Shown: one piece after another, positions 8,990-16,821 of the stretch | Numbering within the stretch: position 1 is the stretch's first letter | Layout: the number at the start of each line of letters is the position of its first letter | Position numbers and translations under genes: made by a program | NCBI GenBank assembly: GCA_964486935.1 | Contig: CAZAPG010000075.1 | Location: forward strand, 1-23,345 | Source: CAZAPG01 sp964486935 | GTDB taxonomy: Bacteria > Chloroflexota > Anaerolineae > 4572-78 > J111 | Length of the DNA stretch: 23,345 nucleotides | Direction: 5' to 3' | The notes under the pieces: model-generated | Told to the model about the DNA's origin: nothing | Seen by the model: the letters and a program-made list of their open reading frames with translations, nothing else | Databases searched by the model: none

Positions 8990-10507
8990 ATGCAAGAACA
9001 ACTTAGCCTGCTTAATCGCATTAGCGATGAACTGAATAGAGACCTGGACCCCGACAAAATGTTGCGCCGGGTGCTTAACTTAACCGTGGCTCATCTCAAT
9101 GCCACTACCGGCAGTATTATGCTGTTTGACCATCAAAATCGGGTGTCGGCCTTTATTTTGCAGCAAGAGGATATCAGCAGCGAATCTGCCGACAGAATTG
9201 TGGGTACGGTTTTAACCGAAGGTTTTGCCGGCTGGGTGCTGAACCACGGCGCCGGCGATGTGATTTTTGACACCTACAAAGATAATCGCTGGGTGGTGTA
9301 CGATAACCAACCCTACGATGTGCGCTCGGTAATTGCCACGCCGCTGCGCCGCCGGCAGCGGGTTATTGGCGTGCTCACCCTGGTTCACGATGAACCCAAT
9401 CAATTCAAACCCTCAGACCTGGCGCTGCTCAACGCCATTGCCGGGCAGGCAGCCATTGCCCTGGAAAATGCCCAGCTTTTCAAACAAACCGAGCAGGAAC
9501 GCATCAAACTCTCGGCCATTATTAACAGCACCCAGGACGCGGTGTTGGTAACTACCCCTGATAACAAAATTTTGCTGCTCAACCCCGCCGCCCAGGAAAT
9601 TTTAAACGTGAACGGCCAGCCGGTAGAAGGTAAGCTGCTGGCCGGATTTACCGACAACGAGCATTTAATCAAACTTATCTCGCCCGACTCGCCGGCGGCC
9701 GGCGAAGTCTCGCTGCCCGACGGGCGCACGATGTGGGGCACCGTAACCCAAATTGAAGATGTAGGTCGAGTGACCGTGCTGCGAGATATTAGCGCCTTTA
9801 AAGCCCTGGACCAGATGAAGCGAGATTTTGTGACCGCTTTCACCCACGATTTGCGAACGCCGCTGGCTACCGTTAAAGGGTATATTGAACTGGTTAAAAT
9901 GGATGGGCCGGTTACGCCGCGCCAGGAAGAAGATTTGGTAGGAATTACCCGCGCCGCCAATTTAATGAAATCATTGCTGGAAGATTTGCTGGAGTTGAGT
10001 CGCCTGGAACAACTGGAGGAATTAACCCGCGAGCAGCTTCACCTGGATGAAGTTGTGCAAACCAGCATCGAGACTATGTCGCCGTTGGCCGAGTCAAAAG
10101 AGATTGAAGTGGTGTTAAACAAACCCCAGGAAGAGTTGATGATCGAGGGAAATTCGGTGCTGCTCTCAAGGGCGGTCGGTAATCTGCTGGATAACGCCAT
10201 CAAGTACACCCCCCCCGGCGGAAAAGTGCAGGTCAGGCTCAATCAGAATGGCAGTCAGGCCCTGGTTTCGGTGGTGGATAACGGGCCGGGTATTCGGGCC
10301 AAGGATTTGCCGCGCGTCTTTGAAAAATTTTACCGGGCGCGAGCCGAGCTAGATGAGGTGCCCGGTACCGGGTTGGGGCTGTCGATAGTAAAAACCATTG
10401 TTGAGCAGCACGGCGGCCAGGTTTGGGCCGAAAGCGAAGTGAACAGCGGCAGCATTTTTACCATTGCCCTGCCTGCGCTTGAAAATGGTTCGCCTGCCAT
10501 CCATTGA
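8990..10507 (+). CDS. Soluble GAF-PAS sensor histidine kinase
   Basis: A two-component sensor kinase that autophosphorylates a histidine and passes phosphate to a response regulator. No membrane helix is seen, so it is cytoplasmic. Domains in its 505 residues: GAF (about 20-160), PAS (about 173-265), HisKA (275-340) with phospho-acceptor H286 in FTHDLRTPL, and HATPase_c (385-500) with N402 (LLDNAIKY), DNGPG (430-434) and GTGLGLSI (459-466). All catalytic boxes are intact. ATG 8990 has no clear Shine-Dalgarno but sits about 30 nt after a strong promoter. No receiver gene is adjacent; two orphan receivers lie 3 to 8 kb away and are possible partners, which is inference. The GAF ligand is unknown. 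Confidence 0.94.
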   Translation: MQEQLSLLNRISDELNRDLDPDKMLRRVLNLTVAHLNATTGSIMLFDHQNRVSAFILQQEDISSESADRIVGTVLTEGFAGWVLNHGAGDVIFDTYKDNRWVVYDNQPYDVRSVIATPLRRRQRVIGVLTLVHDEPNQFKPSDLALLNAIAGQAAIALENAQLFKQTEQERIKLSAIINSTQDAVLVTTPDNKILLLNPAAQEILNVNGQPVEGKLLAGFTDNEHLIKLISPDSPAAGEVSLPDGRTMWGTVTQIEDVGRVTVLRDISAFKALDQMKRDFVTAFTHDLRTPLATVKGYIELVKMDGPVTPRQEEDLVGITRAANLMKSLLEDLLELSRLEQLEELTREQLHLDEVVQTSIETMSPLAESKEIEVVLNKPQEELMIEGNSVLLSRAVGNLLDNAIKYTPPGGKVQVRLNQNGSQALVSVVDNGPGIRAKDLPRVFEKFYRARAELDEVPGTGLGLSIVKTIVEQHGGQVWAESEVNSGSIFTIALPALENGSPAIH

Positions 10508-10536
10508 TGAAAAACAGAGCCAGGCCAAAATCGGCG

Positions 10537-10559
10537 CCCGCCAACCGGCGGGTTTTTTT
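10537..10559 (+). terminator. Terminator after the histidine kinase gene
   Basis: CCCGCC (10537-10542), loop AACC, GGCGGG (10547-10552), then seven T (10553-10559). It lies 29 nt after the stop. Confidence 0.88.
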
Positions 10560-10567
10560 GTTATTGG

Positions 10568-11692
10568 CTATTCAAGAGGCCAAATATAAGGCGATTTTCC
10601 GGAGTCGGGCAGCTCAGTTTCAGGCGAGGCCGGCTCTCGACCGGTCCTCAATTGAAGCGTTGCCTTGAACTCTAGCTGCCATAGGGCATACAGCGCAATG
10701 CCCAACAGGGTTGCAAAAACCAGATAGGCTTCGGTAAGCGACGCCTGCGTGATAAAAATAGCAACCAGCCCCAGCGCGCCACAAATTAAACTGACCGCCA
10801 GGGCTACCGACAGGCGGTCCAAACCCAGCCGGGCCAGGCGATGAGTGGTGTGGTCAACGCCGCCTCTAAAAAACGAGACGCCTCGCCGCGTTCTGGAGAT
10901 AAAGACCATGGCCGTATCAAAAACAGGCAATCCCAACACAATAATAGGCACCAGCCAGGTAATTTGCGGCACATTACCCGGAATGCGAATTTTGATTCCC
11001 AGAATGGCCAAAAGAAACCCCAAAAACAGCGAGCCGGAGTCGCCCATAAAAATGGTGCTTTTAGGCAACGGCAAATTGTAACGGGCAAAGCCCAAACTGG
11101 CCCCTAACACCGCCGCCGCCAGCATCGAAACAAGCTGTTGCCCGTTGAGAATGGCAATTAACAAAAAAATGGCGCCGGTGGTGGCGCTGGTCATAATGGC
11201 AATGCCATCGGCGTTATCCAGATAGTTGACCGCATTGGTAATGTATAAAATCCAGCAGGTCGTTACCAAAAAATTAATCCAAACATCCCATTGTTGGGTA
11301 ATCAGAATGGGTAAATTGGCCTGCACCCCGGCCAAAAATACAATGACCACCGGCCCAATTTGCGCCGCAAGTTTAACCCAGGCCGGCAGGGCGCGCCGGT
11401 CGTCCCACAAACCAATCGCCGCCATCATCGTTCCGCCGATGATAATTGTCACCAGTTCCCCAATTCTAAAAATATTGCCGACCAGCCAGGCCGCAATTAA
11501 TATCAGCACCAATGCGCTAATAGCTGCGGCATAAATAGCCAGGCCGCCCATCAGGGCGGTGGGTTCGGTGTGGGCGCGGTCGGCTTTGGGGATGGCGATA
11601 AAGCCCATTTTCAGGGCAAACTTTCTGGCAACAGGCGTGCCGGCAGCCCCAAAAAACAGGGCCATCGTAAAAATTAACATAATAATGGTCAT
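10568..11692 (-). CDS. WecA/MraY-family polyprenyl-phosphate sugar-1-phosphate transferase
   Basis: An integral membrane enzyme (glycosyltransferase family 4) that moves a sugar-1-phosphate, probably GlcNAc-1-P, from UDP-sugar to undecaprenyl phosphate, starting a cell-wall or envelope polysaccharide. The 374-residue protein is almost entirely membrane helices, about ten. Family motifs: DD (97-98, GLWDDRR), NYLDNADG (156-163), FMGDSG (215-220) and the cytoplasmic loop DHTTHRL (280-286). The HxxH loop and the NADG motif suit WecA/TagO-like rather than MraY enzymes. The ATG at 11692 follows GAGG by 5 nt. It is convergent with the histidine kinase and lies downstream of the recombinase-like gene, but a terminator separates them. 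No other polysaccharide gene is adjacent, so the acceptor pathway is unknown. Confidence 0.9.
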   Translation of the reverse strand: MTIIMLIFTMALFFGAAGTPVARKFALKMGFIAIPKADRAHTEPTALMGGLAIYAAAISALVLILIAAWLVGNIFRIGELVTIIIGGTMMAAIGLWDDRRALPAWVKLAAQIGPVVIVFLAGVQANLPILITQQWDVWINFLVTTCWILYITNAVNYLDNADGIAIMTSATTGAIFLLIAILNGQQLVSMLAAAVLGASLGFARYNLPLPKSTIFMGDSGSLFLGFLLAILGIKIRIPGNVPQITWLVPIIVLGLPVFDTAMVFISRTRRGVSFFRGGVDHTTHRLARLGLDRLSVALAVSLICGALGLVAIFITQASLTEAYLVFATLLGIALYALWQLEFKATLQLRTGREPASPETELPDSGKSPYIWPLE

Positions 11693-11798
11693 AGTAACCT
11701 CAAGGCGGGGAACCTACAGAAAAATTTGTATCACCAACAGCCTGATAAAGAAATGGTAAACCAAAGCAGGTGAATAGACAAACACTCTGGGGGCAAAT

Positions 11799-11831
11799 AA
11801 AAAAACGCCCCGGCCATATCCAGGGCGTTTT
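11799..11831 (-). terminator. Terminator after the recombinase-like gene
   Basis: AAAACGCCC (11802-11810) pairs with GGGCGTTTT (11823-11831) around a 12-nt loop. On the minus strand the stem is followed by a run of seven T (11799-11805). Confidence 0.85.
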
Positions 11832-11852
11832 CTTGTGGTTTTAACAGGCAGG

Positions 11853-12803
11853 CTACAAACCAGGTTCGGCCAGTTTAGCCAGCTTCTCCGAGGTTTCTCG
11901 CCAGGTGATTTTTGATAGCCCCATTTTTTTGCGCAGATGGTCATGATCCATGCCATCTCTGAAATCGCGCACGGCGCAGGTCCAGCGCAGCATTTCAAAC
12001 GAAACCTGCTGCGGCAACCCGGCCTGCTCTGATACATCGGCCAGCACATATTCTAAATTGCGGGGCGTACACTCAAATAAATTTTCTTTGGGCTGATATT
12101 TTTCGATGTAATCGTCCAGCACCGGCAAAAGTTCTTTGGCAAAGGCCAGTTTGCGTTCTTTGTGTTGCATGCGGGGGTTACTGTAGCGAATCAACATACT
12201 CGGCTCCGGCCCGGAGCGGTCAATATCGCGCAGCGCAATGCCCACACATTCAGACTTTTTCATGCCGGTCTGCAAAATCAGGTGGACCAGCAGGTAGGGG
12301 CGAGGGTCGGGTTTGGGGCCGTTCAGTTTCTCTTCGGCGGCATCGAGTAGTTTCTCAACTTCATCGTCGTTGAGGTACTGGGGCAGTGGGGCTTTGGCTC
12401 GATTGTGAACAATGGCTGCGGCAGGGTCGTAGGGCACAACTTTGATGCTGGCCAGCCAGCCAAAAAAGTTTTTCAAAGTGGTGACGCGCCGGGCGTAAGA
12501 TTTGGGGCTGCAAGGCACGCCTCGGTAGTGGAGCAGCCAGGTAAGGAAATCATTTAGCTCTTTGGTACCCAGTTTGCTAATGACAATACCACCGCTAAAA
12601 TATTTTTGCAGCAGCCGCAAGTCGCCAGAGAAGGCTTTAATTGTGTGCTCTGAAAAACCCTGACGAACCATATAGTCGTGATACGCGCTGGCGGTCACCG
12701 CCAGCGACGAATTGGAGTCTAGCGATTTAATTTGTGAAACAGGGGGGCCATATTGTCCCTTTGCGCCTCGCTGCGGAAAAAGCGGCATTTGGGAATCTGC
12801 CAT
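11853..12803 (-). CDS. Degenerate tyrosine-recombinase (XerC/D-like) protein, probably inactive
   Basis: The 316-residue protein has the architecture of a phage-integrase-type recombinase: an N-terminal SAM-like core-binding domain (about 34-118) and a C-terminal catalytic fold (about 140-310). The catalytic set is mostly gone. Arg I is K182 (QTGMKKSEC against TGLRxSE), the HxxR histidine is E270 (EMLRW, R273 kept), the LGH histidine is L296 (MGLSKI), and the nucleophile position falls on S305; there is no tyrosine at all after Y252. The reading frame is intact, ATG 12803 has an AGGTG Shine-Dalgarno, a perfect promoter lies upstream and a terminator downstream. This suggests a retained DNA-binding role, not decay, which is inference. 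No attachment sites or phage genes adjoin it. Confidence 0.82.
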   Translation of the reverse strand: MADSQMPLFPQRGAKGQYGPPVSQIKSLDSNSSLAVTASAYHDYMVRQGFSEHTIKAFSGDLRLLQKYFSGGIVISKLGTKELNDFLTWLLHYRGVPCSPKSYARRVTTLKNFFGWLASIKVVPYDPAAAIVHNRAKAPLPQYLNDDEVEKLLDAAEEKLNGPKPDPRPYLLVHLILQTGMKKSECVGIALRDIDRSGPEPSMLIRYSNPRMQHKERKLAFAKELLPVLDDYIEKYQPKENLFECTPRNLEYVLADVSEQAGLPQQVSFEMLRWTCAVRDFRDGMDHDHLRKKMGLSKITWRETSEKLAKLAEPGL

Positions 12804-13135
12804 AATTTCACCTCTCGGAATCTGATACGCTCATTTGTGCGATTGACATAATTTATTATATCTCAGTTAGCAGGGGATGTCAAGGTGCTATACGAAAATT
12901 TTAAACCTCACAATGAAAACGTTTAGGGGCGATTGAAAAACTGGGCAGAAATTTACAAGAACTGCAAGTGGGCGAGCTTTGCGCCAATGGCTAAAATAGC
13001 CGAATGAACACGGAAAATACGCCAGAACTAAAACCGAACCATATTTTGTTTAGGAAGACAATTGAGGTGACGCCCGGAAAGGAACCTTATATGGCGGGGA
13101 TAGATGGGGTACAAATAACAAGGCTCAAAAGAGGT
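12804..13135. other. Intergenic region without a recognised gene
   Basis: 332 bp between the recombinase-like gene and the first orphan receiver. The left third holds the consensus promoter. The remainder (12900-13135) is AT-rich; it contains a small hairpin GGCTA-AAA-TAGCC (12989-13001) and the first part of an open frame from ATG 13004 that then runs antisense through the receiver gene and resembles nothing I know. Confidence 0.5.
12855..12883 (-). promoter_or_regulatory. Perfect consensus sigma70 promoter for the recombinase-like gene
   Basis: On the minus strand TTGACA (12883-12878) and TATAAT (12860-12855) with a 17-bp spacer. The start near 12848 gives a leader of about 45 nt. Confidence 0.85.
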
Positions 13136-13507
13136 TTACAAATATTCGGCTACCTGACTGGAAATCAGGTCAACATCAATGGGTTTGGAGATATAGCCGT
13201 TGCAGCCGGCCTCCAGACTCAGACGTTTGTCATCGGAGTTGGGGCTGGCGCTGATAACCAGAATTGGGGTGTTTTTGGTGTTTTTCATGCGGCGCAGGCG
13301 ACGGGCTACTTCGTGGCCGTTGAGGTCGGGCATGTAAATGTCAAGCAGAATCAAATCGGGTTGTTCTCGGTTGGCGGCGGCCAGGCCCATGGAGCCATTG
13401 GGGGCCAGCGAGACCATATAGCCATCGGCTTCGAGGACGCGTTTCATCAAATGGCCGTTATTCAGGTCGTCGTCAATATATAAAATTTTGGCGTTTTCTT
13501 TCAGCAT
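13136..13507 (-). CDS. Stand-alone response regulator receiver protein
   Basis: A single-domain CheY/DivK-like receiver that takes phosphate from a histidine kinase and acts by protein contact, since there is no output domain. The 123 residues contain the acidic pocket DDD (12-14), phospho-acceptor D56 (LILLDIYMPD), S86 (VISAS) and K108 (YISKP). The ATG at 13507 is preferred because the receiver fold begins a few residues later (KILYIDDD); an in-frame ATG at 13549 would add 14 residues of unlikely sequence. No clear Shine-Dalgarno is seen for either. It resembles the receiver at 17779-18156 in length and in the LMKRVL helix. The nearest kinase is 2.6 kb away on the other strand, so a partnership is only possible. 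Confidence 0.9.
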   Translation of the reverse strand: MLKENAKILYIDDDLNNGHLMKRVLEADGYMVSLAPNGSMGLAAANREQPDLILLDIYMPDLNGHEVARRLRRMKNTKNTPILVISASPNSDDKRLSLEAGCNGYISKPIDVDLISSQVAEYL

Positions 13508-13741
13508 CGCAGCAATCCATTGGTTGGATGGTGCAGGCCACAAGCACACCGTTGTATTAAAAACAGTGTATCCCGGAAAAATTAAGAAAATCTTAACGGG
13601 ACGTTAGAGAGCAAATTGAGCGAGGTTGGTGAAATAGAGTCGGCCTGACGCGCTATCTGTAGCCGAAATTGTGACACAAAAGTTAGATTTCGTCAATTTT
13701 GTTTTTGGTTACGGGAGCGTTCTATATTTTGGGATAGGGTT

Positions 13742-15025
13742 TTAGGTTACTGCCAGCCGCCGGGTTGAGAATTTTTGGTAAATGCCTTCTTCAACAATAA
13801 TGCGCAGGCGGTCGAGGGCTTGATGAATTTGGGTAAAGGTGTTATAAAGCGGCGCAATGCCCAGCCTAATATTATCCGGCTCACGGAAGTCGGGAATAAC
13901 GGTAACGGCGGGTGGGGCAGACTCGATGAGGGCGCGGTTGATGCGGTAGCCTTCGGGATGGCGCAGCGACACGTGCGAGCCGCGTATTTGGGGTTGGCGG
14001 GGTGTCCCAATGGTGAAGCCCAGCGGCGTTAACCACTGCTCGGCCAAAAAGATGAGGTATTCGGTTTGACGCAAACTTTTGGCGCGAAGGCGCTCCATGC
14101 CGGCCTCCAGCAAAATATCAATTGCCGGCTCGATGGCCTTCATCGACAGCATGGGCGGCGTGCCGACCCGGTAACGGGCAATACCCTGGGCGGGCGTGTA
14201 ATCAAGATCAAAAGCAAAGGGGTTTTCGGCGGCAAACCAGCCCCACATTGGCTGCATCAGTTGATTTTGCAAATCTTTGCGGACATACAAAAAGGCGGGC
14301 GCGCCGGGGCCGCCATTGAGATATTTGTAGGTGCAGCCAACGGCCAAATCCACGTTGGCCCCGTTCAGGTCAACCGGCACTGCGCCGGCGGAGTGGCTTA
14401 AATCCCACAGGGTGAGCGCGCCGGCCTGGTGAGCCTGCCGGGTTACGGCAGCCAGGTCATACATAAAGGCGCTTTTAAAGGCTACATGCGTCAGGCTGAC
14501 CAGCGCCGTATCCTCATCAATGGCGGCGCTGACGGCCTGGGGCGAGATGGTGATAGTATCTTCAGAAGGGATGAGTTCCAGCCGGTGGCGGTTGCCCAGC
14601 AGGTCGATAATGCCCTGCAAGATGTATAAATCTGAGGGAAAATTGAAAACATCGCTGACAATTTTGGTGCGGTTGGGGCGGGCGCGCAAGGCGGCCACAG
14701 CCAGCTTGAACAGGTTGATGGAAGTAGCCTCGGTCACAAGCACTTCATCGGGTTGGGCGCCGATGAGCCGGGCAATTTTAGCGCCCAATTCGGCGGGGGT
14801 ATCTACCCAGCCTTCGTTCCAAATGCGGATGAGCCGGTTGCCCCACTGCTGCTCAATGGCTTGCCGCATATGTGTTATGGTGCGTTTGGGCAGTCGGCCC
14901 AATGAGTTGCCATCCAGATAAATTAAGTTGGGGTCGTCAATGACAAACTCGCTGCGGAAGGCGGCCAGCTCATCCTGGGCGTCTAGCTGGCGGGCAAAAT
15001 CAATATCGGTGCGGGTAAATTCCAT
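13742..15025 (-). CDS. kynU: Kynureninase
   Basis: A PLP-dependent hydrolase that cleaves kynurenine to anthranilate and alanine (or 3-hydroxykynurenine to 3-hydroxyanthranilate) in tryptophan breakdown. The 427-residue length fits. Motifs: YLDGNSLGRLP (36-46), WDLSHSAGAVPVDL (207-220) with D208 holding the pyridine nitrogen, and CTYKYLNGGPGAP (231-243) with the Schiff-base lysine K234. The ATG at 15025 follows AGGAG by 9 nt. A TATATATATATA tract just upstream may serve as a -10 region. The aldo/keto reductase gene lies upstream on the same strand, separated by 160 bp of heptamer repeats. No tryptophan dioxygenase or formamidase is in the window, so its pathway partners must be elsewhere. Confidence 0.95.
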   Translation of the reverse strand: MEFTRTDIDFARQLDAQDELAAFRSEFVIDDPNLIYLDGNSLGRLPKRTITHMRQAIEQQWGNRLIRIWNEGWVDTPAELGAKIARLIGAQPDEVLVTEATSINLFKLAVAALRARPNRTKIVSDVFNFPSDLYILQGIIDLLGNRHRLELIPSEDTITISPQAVSAAIDEDTALVSLTHVAFKSAFMYDLAAVTRQAHQAGALTLWDLSHSAGAVPVDLNGANVDLAVGCTYKYLNGGPGAPAFLYVRKDLQNQLMQPMWGWFAAENPFAFDLDYTPAQGIARYRVGTPPMLSMKAIEPAIDILLEAGMERLRAKSLRQTEYLIFLAEQWLTPLGFTIGTPRQPQIRGSHVSLRHPEGYRINRALIESAPPAVTVIPDFREPDNIRLGIAPLYNTFTQIHQALDRLRIIVEEGIYQKFSTRRLAVT

Positions 15026-15038
15026 GACGGGGGACTCC

Positions 15039-15050
15039 TATATATATATA
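15039..15050. repeat. (TA)6 tract upstream of kynU
   Basis: A 12-bp TATATATATATA run, 14 bp from the kynU start. It overlaps where a -10 box for kynU would be and abuts the heptamer repeats. Confidence 0.6.
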
Positions 15051-15053
15051 CGC

Positions 15054-15081
15054 AGTAATCAGTTATTAGTAATCGGTAATC
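15054..15081. repeat. Heptanucleotide tandem repeat, AGTAATC type
   Basis: Four in-phase 7-bp units: AGTAATC, AGTTATT, AGTAATC and GGTAATC. They lie just upstream of the (TA)6 tract and kynU. Confidence 0.75.
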
Positions 15082-15105
15082 AGGTGTTTTTAGTCTGCCG
15101 GTTTA

Positions 15106-15180
15106 TCAGTTCAGGGTTCAGAGTTGCCTCCGGCAAGAACTCTGAACGCTGAACTCTGAACTCAAAATTCTGAACGCTCT
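15106..15180. repeat. Inverted heptanucleotide arrays, CTGAACN type
   Basis: From 15138 rightward the sequence is made of 7-bp units of the CTGAAC(T/G) type, with one CAAAATT unit. From 15106 to 15125 units of the complement (AGTTCAG, GGTTCAG) occur. The two halves form a 16-bp stem (15110-15125 with 15138-15153, one mismatch) around a 12-nt loop. Confidence 0.75.
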
Positions 15181-15185
15181 GTATT

Positions 15186-16154
15186 TCAGGTTGGGCTGGG
15201 CAGGTTGTCGAGTTGCGCTTTTTCTGCGGGCGAAAGTTGAATATTGATAGCTTTAATGGTTTCGGACAGTTGGTCAACCGTATTGGCCCCAATAATGGCC
15301 GAGGTAACGGTGGGGTTGGCCAGAATCCAGGCGATGGCTGCCTGGGCCGGGGTGGCATGGTGCTGTTGCCCAATTTGGGCCAGGGTTTCAACAATGGTAA
15401 AACCCTTGTTGTTCATATAGGGGGCCATGCGGTCGTTGCCGTGGCCGCGGCCAGTGGCGGGCGATTCGCCGCCGCGTTTGTATTTGCCGGTTAGGAATCC
15501 CCCGGCCAGCGGGCTGTAAGGGATGACGCCCAAATTATTCCGGCGGCACAAGTCCATTAATTCCGCCTCGTACTCCTGACGGTGAACCAGGTTGTAGTGG
15601 GGTTGCAGCGACTCGTAACGGGGCAGGTTGTGGGCGGCGCACAAATCCAGCGTTTCCTCAAGTTGAACAGCCGAGTGGTTGGAGCAGCCAATATAGCGAA
15701 CTTTGCCCTGCTGGATCATGTCTTCAAAAGCGCGAAAGGTTTCTTCCAGGGGGGTCTCTTCGTCGGGCCAGTGGCTCTGGTACAGATCGATGGTTTCAAT
15801 TTGCAGGCGGCGCAGGCTATCTTCCACGGCGCGCAGCAGGTGGGCGCGGCTCAAGCCTTCGCCGTCGGGGCCTTCCCACATACGGCCCCGCGCCTTGGTG
15901 GCAACAATTACCTTATGGCGTGCCCGGCGAGATGTTAGCCACTCGCCAAGCCAGCTTTCGGCCACGCCGCCGTCGTTGTCTTCGGCCCAAAAAGAGTACA
16001 CATCGGCGGTGTCAAAAAAATTAATACCCTGATTCAGGGCGTAATCCATTACGGCAAAAGAGTCTTTTTTGTCAGAAGTCCAACCCATCGTCATCGTGCC
16101 TAAACAGAGGCGGGACACGTTAAGGCCAGTGTTACCCAGAATTTTGCATTCCAT
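15186..16154 (-). CDS. Aldo/keto reductase
   Basis: An NADPH-dependent carbonyl reductase of the TIM-barrel AKR superfamily, cytoplasmic; substrate unknown. The 322 residues carry the catalytic tetrad D48 and Y53 (FFDTADVYSFW), K87 (VATKARG) and H128 (LYQSHWPD). The layout resembles the general-stress/L-glyceraldehyde-3-phosphate reductase group. ATG 16154 is chosen: GGAGA lies 5 nt upstream and MECKILGNTGLNVSRLCLGTM is the family start. An upstream in-frame ATG at 16226 falls inside the predicted -35 box and is rejected. It precedes kynU on the same strand, but repeats and no obvious shared promoter make a functional link uncertain. It is divergent from a GNAT gene. Confidence 0.93.
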   Translation of the reverse strand: MECKILGNTGLNVSRLCLGTMTMGWTSDKKDSFAVMDYALNQGINFFDTADVYSFWAEDNDGGVAESWLGEWLTSRRARHKVIVATKARGRMWEGPDGEGLSRAHLLRAVEDSLRRLQIETIDLYQSHWPDEETPLEETFRAFEDMIQQGKVRYIGCSNHSAVQLEETLDLCAAHNLPRYESLQPHYNLVHRQEYEAELMDLCRRNNLGVIPYSPLAGGFLTGKYKRGGESPATGRGHGNDRMAPYMNNKGFTIVETLAQIGQQHHATPAQAAIAWILANPTVTSAIIGANTVDQLSETIKAINIQLSPAEKAQLDNLPSPT

Positions 16155-16197
16155 GAATTTCTCCGCAGAATTAGGTTGGTTATCGACTTGTGGTCTG

Positions 16198-16226
16198 AGT
16201 ATAGCACGGATTGATGGGTGCGTCAT
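16198..16226 (-). promoter_or_regulatory. Extended -10 promoter for the aldo/keto reductase
   Basis: On the minus strand TGC-TATACT (-10 at 16203-16198) with ATGACG 17 bp upstream (16226-16221). The start near 16191 would exclude an upstream ATG at 16226 from the transcript. Confidence 0.65.
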
Positions 16227-16290
16227 GTGGGTCGGATAAATTTTGCCGATTGGCGAGTCAAACTAAAATGTTGGGTGGAAAGGTTGGAAA

Positions 16291-16821
16291 ATGGGTAAGT
16301 TAGGCACATTAATGACCCGCTCCGGGCAGAAGATTGATTTGCGTTTGGTGCAAAAAGAAGATGCCGGGTTGCTGGTTGATTTGTTTCATCGCCTTTCGGC
16401 GGAAAGCAAGCGGTTGCGCTTTAGGCTGTATACCAGCCGGCTGCCCGAAGAGCGGGTGTGGCAAGAGGCCAAAGCTCTATCTGATTTGAACCCCCAATTG
16501 CAGTGCGCGGTGGTAGCCACAATTATTGAGGATGATGGCCTGGAACATGCGGTAGGGGTGGCCCGCTTTGCCAGAGCTTCAGCCAGCCAGACCGAGGCCG
16601 AGGTAGCCATTGTAGTGAGGGATGATTTTCAGCGCAACGGGGTGGGCAAAGCGCTGCTAAAAGTGCTGGCCGACAGGGCGCGGGCGTTGGACATTAGTTA
16701 TTTTACCGGCTGGGTTTTAAGCGATAACGTTCGGCTGATGAAGTTGATTAGAGGGCTGGAAATAGAAAATATTGAGTCTGAAACCCGGTATGGCGAAACA
16801 AAAATCAGGGCGCCTATTTGA
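16291..16821 (+). CDS. GNAT-family N-acetyltransferase
   Basis: A Gcn5-related acetyltransferase using acetyl-CoA; the acceptor is unknown. The 176 residues form a single GNAT domain with the acetyl-CoA pyrophosphate loop QRNGVG (114-119) after the strand EVAIVVRDDF. The N-terminal SAESKRLRFRL stretch resembles the GNAT part of Pat-type protein lysine acetyltransferases, so a protein substrate is possible; this is inference. ATG 16291 has a weak AAGG signal about 8 nt upstream. The stop codon overlaps the end of the convergent GNAT gene by 8 bp. Confidence 0.85.
   Translation: MGKLGTLMTRSGQKIDLRLVQKEDAGLLVDLFHRLSAESKRLRFRLYTSRLPEERVWQEAKALSDLNPQLQCAVVATIIEDDGLEHAVGVARFARASASQTEAEVAIVVRDDFQRNGVGKALLKVLADRARALDISYFTGWVLSDNVRLMKLIRGLEIENIESETRYGETKIRAPI

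Noticed and set aside
9400..9960. 186-residue minus-strand frame
   Set aside because: Antisense to the histidine kinase, Ser-rich shadow with no recognisable motif.
11853..12803. Prophage or integrative element marked by the recombinase-like gene
   Set aside because: No tRNA, attachment repeats, excisionase or phage genes are nearby, and the catalytic residues are missing.
13004..13483. 159-residue plus-strand frame near the first orphan receiver
   Set aside because: Two thirds is antisense to an intact receiver gene; the unique first part matches nothing known and has no ribosome site.
15054..15180. CRISPR array
   Set aside because: Units are 7 bp with no spacers; this is a short tandem repeat.
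16155..16226. ATG 16226 as the aldo/keto reductase start
   Set aside because: It lies within the predicted -35 box, and the conserved N-terminus begins at ATG 16154 with a good GGAGA site.
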